A stretch of DNA of 64,000 bases from Plectrocnemia conspersa (taxonomy: Eukaryota; Arthropoda; Insecta; Trichoptera; Polycentropodidae), in assembly GCA_009617715.1 (NCBI GenBank), contig VTFK01000033.1:1488001-1552000 (forward strand). Direction: 5' to 3'. The first letter of the stretch is position 1. Each line of letters opens with the position of its first letter. The notes under the pieces were generated by a model, which searched no databases, was not told the origin of the DNA, and saw only the letters and a list, made by a program, of their open reading frames with translations. Position numbers and translations under genes: made by a program. Shown one piece after another: positions 57,605 through 64,000 of this stretch.

Positions 57605-60600
57605 TGGAAGCTGTGACGTACGCTGCTCTAGAAGAATGCCACAGGTCTGATTAGGAGTTGACGATTGAATCGAATTAGTATCAAATATTAAACGCTAAAC
57701 TGATGACTGTTATCAAGAAAAATAATGAGTACAATTTACACCGCTTGCAAAAATAAAATTTTCACAAAAGTATTTTTTACCAGATCTATGCTTTTTATAA
57801 TATTAGAAATTATGTTTCTGTTGTTGTTCTTTACTCGGCAAAATCGACTGTTGAACCATTTTAAAAATTATAAATTTTAAATTTTAAACGCATTTATGTG
57901 AAACGGTTCGGTCTTCAATATTAATAATGGAAATGGTATAACCTATATTTATCAGTTTTCCATAAATATTGTTTTAATGAGACTCATAAAGCTACCTGGA
58001 TTTATAAATAATTCGTGTATGCATAAAAATAAATAACAATATTTTTAATTTGACTAACTCTTTAAATTATAGGCGTTCCTTGGTAGAATAGGCTAATTAG
58101 CACTAATCCTCGAGGTGCGCAGTAGCGTCGCGCGATAGCCTGCTTTATAATAAACATCTTCATATAATTCACGCAAACATACAAAACTTGAACCGTTTAC
58201 ATAAAGAGTGTCGCTTCACCTGCAGGTAAGGAGCAAAATGTATTGTGCTAACTTTATCTGAGATAACGTATACTTGGTTTGAATCTCCTAGATGCGGGCG
58301 TTTACATTCGTCGAGAATGATGGAACGATTGATCTAATCAACTTTAATCTGATAAAACATGTATTTTTAAAAGAACAATACAAAGCGAGAAACCTGTGTT
58401 TTTAACGACTAGAAAACTTTCCAAGCACCTCACACACGCTCGCGACGTCGCATGCTTTTATAAACTTTCTTCACACACACACACAATTAATTATTTAGAA
58501 CGAAAGAAATCTCGGAATATTGTTGAATCGATAATACGATCACACATTCGATAGCAGAGAATTTTTTTGCACGATTTTAATCATCAAAACGGTGGAATTA
58601 TTATTGGTCCCGATCACGAATGTGATAAATAACTTGGAAAAATAGAAACAAAAACACACGCATATGTTAAAGCGAGGAAGATGGGGTGTAGCGCTTAAAG
58701 CAGCGATACTCAAATTGCGTTAGGTAAATCAGCACACCACTCGTAAAATAAAATAAATTTAAAGATGTTCATAGCAATTTATAAAATACAATAAGTCGAT
58801 TAGAAAACTCCATTATTCTCACTGATAATAAGCCGTTGGAATATTTAATCCGTATTCTCAGTTCTCCATACATATATTTGCCAGTTAGTTACTTTAAATC
58901 TGTTCCACTTAAGAATACGGCAAGTTGTGTCGTATCGTTAATAACACAACTTTCATTCAAAGCTAGAGTAAATCGTTTTATCTCAGAAATTCGTGTCTTT
59001 AAACGTTATTCGATATTTTTGAAATATCATTTTGTAATGCGGTTGAAGCTGATTTTTTCAGTTTACATCACATAGCGATCTCTTTTTCGTTGCCAACGTT
59101 TGACTGACATTGTAGCTTGCACGAACTGTCATATGTGAGGTAAGTGAAGCGACTTTAAATATATTTTGCTATCGTACGTATTTATTCTCTACGTAAATAT
59201 ATTTTTTATATAAAATATGTACGATCTATTTAAAATGATTCATCACAATATGACGATGGAACTAGGAAAATTTACCGCCAGCAATTTACCGCATAAACAA
59301 TTGATCGCTAGCATATTTTACGCTTATTTGTAATAAAATCAAGTATTAATAAATTAGGAAAAAAAACGCGGTTGCCAATTTGTTGAAATCTTCTAGAACC
59401 GAGATTTTTGAGTCGATGTAACTTTTTTTTTCTTAAGGGCCCGCGGAAATTGCCCAAGGGAGTAACTTAAATCCCGGTGTAACGATAAGCGGCGCATTAC
59501 GCGCAAAATATTTTTTTACGGTGCAAACAATTCTTGGTTTTGACTTAAAACGCTTTGATTGTTTACGTCTGAGAATATGAAATCAGTACTTGCTCGTAAA
59601 TATAACTGTATATTAATCACCATTTATCACTGCACTAAATCAGGATGCTGAGTAATAATAAAATTAAAAATGATGCAAAAATTCTGTTTTTTGAATTGAA
59701 AGAAAATTTCTGAGATAACTATACATGAAGAAGTACAGGTCGTATCCGTAATTAGTATTTTATCCTACTGCTATTTTATTAGGAGCGTTAGGATACTCCA
59801 TTTTTGACGTAGTATCTACGCAACAAAGCAATTTTTAATGTTGCTAAGAGGCGGTGTCGAAAACCAGTCAATGCTTTAAAGTGAGTTTCTGTTACGAGCT
59901 TTAGAATTCCCTAAAGAGTCGCGATCGCGTCCCTTTTTCTGCTCGTTGCGATCTTACTTTGTATTTTTAAATAATTTTATACGTCTCAGTTTCACTGAGA
60001 CCATTATATATATTTATAATTTGTGCAAGGACAACTCAAATTGCTTATTAAATCTGTGAGTGCAACTAATATTAGTAAAAAAATTAAATAAATCTTGAGA
60101 AAGAGCGTGATACTAAATTTATACATTAAGAAGCAAAGCATCTTCTTAGATTACTGGAAAATAAAGGTAGTATTAATAATAATAAAACCCCACAAGAGCT
60201 TACATAGTTTTATGACTGATGTATTTTTTACATTGAACAATGGGAAAATAGATTCTGAAATCAATCGGTTGAATTGTAAAAACGATTACAACATAAAAAT
60301 TACACGACATATCTTACCTCAAACTAAATTACGTCAATTGAAGTAAAAAATAAATAATTTTTCTACTTTGAAACAAATATAATCATAATCTAGAACCCGA
60401 GACTAAAAAATATCAAAATCTATCACAACCAATAATTAAAAATAAATTTATATAAGAGTAATAAAATCATCGTGTATTTTTATAAAATAATTTTATTAAA
60501 ATAGAAGAGCAAAATTTAACTTTATAGAGATTAAATAGGAATCTTATTGAAATTAATAAATATTAACAATTTATTTTTTTATAAATATTTCTTGAAATCA

Positions 60601-60740
60601 ACGTGAAGCTTTATATTGTAATTGAATTATCTCGCCTTCGCGGCAAATATCCGTAAAATCTGATTAGCTATCTGTATTTAAAAAAAATGCTTAGATTAAA
60701 AAATTTAATCTCATGTTTTAAAAAAAACAAAGTATTTTAA
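57605..60740. other. No recognised gene
   Basis: The DNA is AT-rich, with an (AC)6-type run at 58472-58484 and a word pair shared with 50080-50130 (TTGCTAAGAGGCGGTGTCG at 59840), marking another old repeat. Short frames only. Confidence 0.45.
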
Positions 60741-60745
60741 ATCGA

Positions 60746-60774
60746 CCCCGGGCAAAGCTGGGTGATACGGCTAG
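60746..60774 (+). mobile_element. Helitron-type 3' end
   Basis: CCCCGGGCAAAGCTGGG forms a short GC hairpin, followed about 9 bp later by CTAG and then T. This is the structural signature of a Helitron 3' terminus (hairpin plus CTRR, insertion between A and T). The body to the left and the 5' TC end were not identified. Confidence 0.6.
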
Positions 60775-63240
60775 TAGAAAATAAAGCGAAAGAGCGAAGC
60801 TCTCAAACCAAATATTATTTTGGACGCTTTTCCATTTCGTCGTTTTCTGTGTACATTTTATGCTATCGCATAATACATGCGTATGCACGAAGAGACCGAG
60901 ACTTTAATCAAATTCTAATACAGTTGTCAATCACTGCCGTCTGCCGTTTATTCTGCTCGACAAACATAAAAATGTAAACAGAATATCTCTACACATATAC
61001 ATGCATAAATCTATAGGTCAGTATGCTCAAAAGCGTCACAACAAATTTTCATTAAACCAGAAGATGTGACGTTTTATTAGTCGAGGGTGAAATCTGATTA
61101 ATTCTGACGCGCCAATAAACGACATGGGTTGTAAATTTTAATTAATGGCTTTTTAATCTATTTTTTAATTAAACAAAATTTTATAATCGTAAAGTTGTTT
61201 ATAATGAAGTATAAAAATGAATATGTTTATGAAACACTATGAGTTTTAAACGAACATCACCGGTAACATAACAATCGTCATAAATATGCTGACGAAATAC
61301 TGATAAAAATAGATATAGAACTCATTGCGTATTTTTAGAGTAAATATTTATCTTAGATTTTTATTTTAGAATTGCGGGTGTTTTTTATGGTTTTCACATT
61401 GTAAACTTTTATTCTTTTCAATTTTTCGCTATTTAAATCAGATAAAATAGTTATTCATCTCCGTTAAAAATTAAGCTTATATTTATAATTACTATATGTT
61501 TAATAAAATAACTTGAAAATGCAATCAATGTTAACTGTTGTTTCTCAATCATTTTGATTGAGAAACAACAAAATGTACGGAATAATCAAATTTTAAATTA
61601 AATAATATTCATTAAAAAATTATACCTTTATGTTATGTTGATCCCTACATTAAATTATGAATGGAAAGGTAGTCGATGAACCTGACGATTAAAATATATC
61701 AGTGACGACCATTGTTATACATCGCAATTCGAAAATATATTAATTAAACGCCATTTCGAAACTACATATTCAAAAAATAAAACATGAACAAAAAAAATAT
61801 TATATATTCAAAAAAATAAAACATGAACAAAAGAATTATCGTTGATTTCAAATTGTAAGACAAGATGGAGCACAATGGAAGATGATTAAGTAATTAATAA
61901 ATATGTTAAAAAAACGTTTACTATCGCTTAATATCGGTAATAATATCGCATTCTAAAATGACGACATCGTTAAAACAGCTGATATATTATTTGTGTCTTC
62001 GAAGAAGATTTTACACTATAATATATATACTTTAATATGGTTTAAATCCCATATGGACCCAAATATTTTTTTGTGATTAATATATTATGCAAATTTCGAT
62101 CGATCATCGCTGATTTTTCTAATCTCTCTTAAATAAAATCCAGCCAGTGTTATTAAAAAAATGTCATTGATATATTTATTGTGTTCAGACCTGCCGAGAA
62201 TGGAAGGGAGGGGGACAAATTCCAGGGTTACGGCTCTGGAAAAAATCATAGCAAGAATATATGTATGAAAAAATAATAAAAACCAACCTCAACTAATGAA
62301 TCTGAACTAAAATACAGTTGTTTGAGATGTGTGCACTGATATATTTCAGATATAAGTTCCTTCGGCTCTTTTATATATACAAAAAAAATAAAAGGAGCGG
62401 AACATTGCCTTCAAAAGCACCACTTTCTAGGTAGTACTTTCACAATAAACATTATTATTCAAAGGAACAGATTGTAGTTCTTTGACGCGACTTCGTTTGT
62501 GTTAAAATTTGTTTGCAAATTATTGTTGACTTTATTGCTTTATGAACGCTTAAGAAATATTAGACATGAGATGAAATATTCAGCATATATATAATAAATT
62601 AGTAGCAGTAAAATTAAGTATTCGATTGAATACCTAAAAAAGCTGAATTACATAAATTTAATGTTTTTTATAGATTGTATTATCAGTAATTTGACAACTA
62701 GATTTAATACAGCAAAATAATACATTTAGTTTCATGTGGTTATTCCTAAAAGAAAATCTAGAAAAAACAGTCTCCTGATATATCCCGAAAATATTTTTAT
62801 AAATATGCTCATTACAATTAAACTACCGACATATTATCAGGTAAATATTATAAGTAGATATTTTTAATAATTTTTAATGCCTAATTAAAAATTTTCGCTT
62901 AAAATATGATTTCAGAAAATATGTCGCAACGTTAGCTACTTTTTATATTTCTTTGTAGCATAGAAAAGGTTAACTCGTACCTATTATTATTTATTCAAGA
63001 AATTGTATTACAATGTTAAAAATAAAAATTAATTAATTAATTAATTAATAACGGGAATTTCGCTAGAAATTTATTGAAAATCAAAAGAATAACAACAAAT
63101 CATTTGATACGCTTCTTTGAACCCCAAATATTGAAGCAAGTTTAATTTTTAAAGGCGGTTACAAAAAATGGCTTCTGCAAAATGAACGCAATTTTCGGCT
63201 ACATTGTAAAACCGCGGTTTTATTACATATGTAGAACACA
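60775..63240. other. AT-rich DNA, no recognised gene
   Basis: This contains a perfect hairpin at 61537-61569, a duplicated 35-bp block at 61766-61831 (ATTCAAAAAATAAAACATGA twice), an old SINE-like fragment near 62037 and a (TTAA)n run at 63028-63050. Nothing coding was recognised. Confidence 0.5.
61537..61569. repeat. Perfect 15-bp hairpin with 3-nt loop
   Basis: GTTGTTTCTCAATCA and TGATTGAGAAACAAC are exact inverse complements around TTT. There is no T-run or gene context to suggest a specific role. Confidence 0.75.
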
Positions 63241-63241
63241 C

Positions 63242-63382
<141 letters not shown>

Positions 63383-63593
63383 AAACATAGTAATATAACT
63401 CCAAAGATTAAAACTGCATATTTTCACTACTTCAGGTGCCATATTGGCGATCAAGACAAATCATAGGCTTGAAAGTTATTGCCTTACTGCTAGTTTTGCA
63501 ATGAAGATTAATGAAGTATTGCTGCTTCTCGTGTTTATAGGATAGCAGAGCAACACATGAACATTATAACATAATATAACATAACATAACATG

Positions 63594-64000
63594 GCCCTAG
63601 AGAACAGGGAATGAAAATATTAAATTTAAACCACTTGTAAATTCAGAGAAAGTTTTCTTTATGCTTTTTTCGTGAAAGCATTAAACAAAAATGACACTGG
63701 TTTTCAACATCTTATAAAAAATTCAGAAGCAAAGTTGAAGGAGGGAATTTTTGTTCTGTCGCAAATACGCAAAATATTACAGGATAAGCAGTTCGAAAAC
63801 CACCTCACTAGTGTTCACTTACCGGCCTGTATCATTCAGAGCTGTAGTTGAAGGTTTTTTAGGTAAAAACTATGCTGATTTATTGAAACAGTTATTAGAC
63901 TGTTACCAGAAAATGGGTGCAAGAATATCACTTAAAATTAATTTGCTCCATTCGCATTTTCAAATTTTTCCTGAAAATCTGGGAGCAGTAAGCGACGAAT
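63594..64000 (+). pseudogene. Start of an unidentified multicopy insect ORF, decayed, cut by window end
   Basis: Frames contain KPLVNSEKVF, then SEAKLKEGIFVLSQIRKILQ with DKQFENHL, and later EGFLGKNYADLLKQLLDCYQ and KMGARISLKINLLHSHFQIF with PENLGAVSDE. This order recalls proteins found in many copies in insect and other invertebrate genomes (pattern FLGNxKxxNYxxxVxxLLxxYxxLGCxMSLKxHFLHSHLDFFPENLGAVSDEqGE). They are generally annotated only as uncharacterised and are probably transposon-derived. A frame change near 63840 shows decay. The reading continues past the window edge. Confidence 0.6.

Overview
The window is AT-rich animal nuclear DNA with large introns and a dense load of transposon remains. 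The transposon types (Jockey-like LINE, tRNA-derived SINEs, hAT, Tigger/pogo, Tc1, a Helitron-type end, a solo LTR) and the one host gene recognised point to an arthropod, most probably an insect. The order cannot be fixed from the sequence alone.

Host gene: three internal exons on the minus strand (34792-34919, 20458-20527, 18282-18352) join in phase and encode a contiguous stretch of a Kv-channel-interacting protein (KChIP; neuronal calcium sensor family). It runs from the conserved segment just before EF-hand 1 to the start of EF-hand 2. The introns between them are 14,264 bp (20528-34791) and 2,105 bp (18353-20457). Neither the first exon (to the right of 34919) nor the exons for EF-hands 3 and 4 (left of 18282) were recognised. 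Most of the window is therefore probably KChIP intron, plus possible 5' flank on the right.

Repeats, left to right: a foldback-family fragment (1-360); a 1.1 kb hAT element with an exact 8-bp target duplication (780-1898); a nearly full-length but broken Jockey-like LINE (9298 to about 13680) with related relics at 15570-16190, 17100-17420 (minus) and 56990-57415; a 0.35 kb direct duplication (16186-17075); another LINE linker relic (19720-20100); SINE copies near 14.3, 22.1 and 32.1 kb; a 1 kb inverted-repeat element (25766-26796); five consecutive pseudo-palindromes (33528-33660) ahead of a short open frame; a Tigger relic interrupted by a solo LTR (44600-45400); a hAT relic (50183-51160); a scrambled cluster of foldback elements including a 144-bp tandem repeat (52700-54700); a Tc1 relic (55060-55262); a pogo-type MITE (56450-56805); a Helitron-type 3' end (60746-60774); a long (TA)n tract (63244-63379); and the start of an unidentified repetitive ORF that runs off the right edge.

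Between these lie islands of higher GC (near 4.1-4.6, 5.3-5.6, 27.6-27.9, 28.7-29.2, 31.0-31.8, 35.6-35.9, 38.9-39.3, 43.1-43.8 and 47.1-47.5 kb) with no convincing coding frame. They are candidates for conserved intronic regulatory DNA, and two of them share a duplicated motif of about 55 bp. No bacterial-type operons, CRISPR arrays or rRNA genes were seen.
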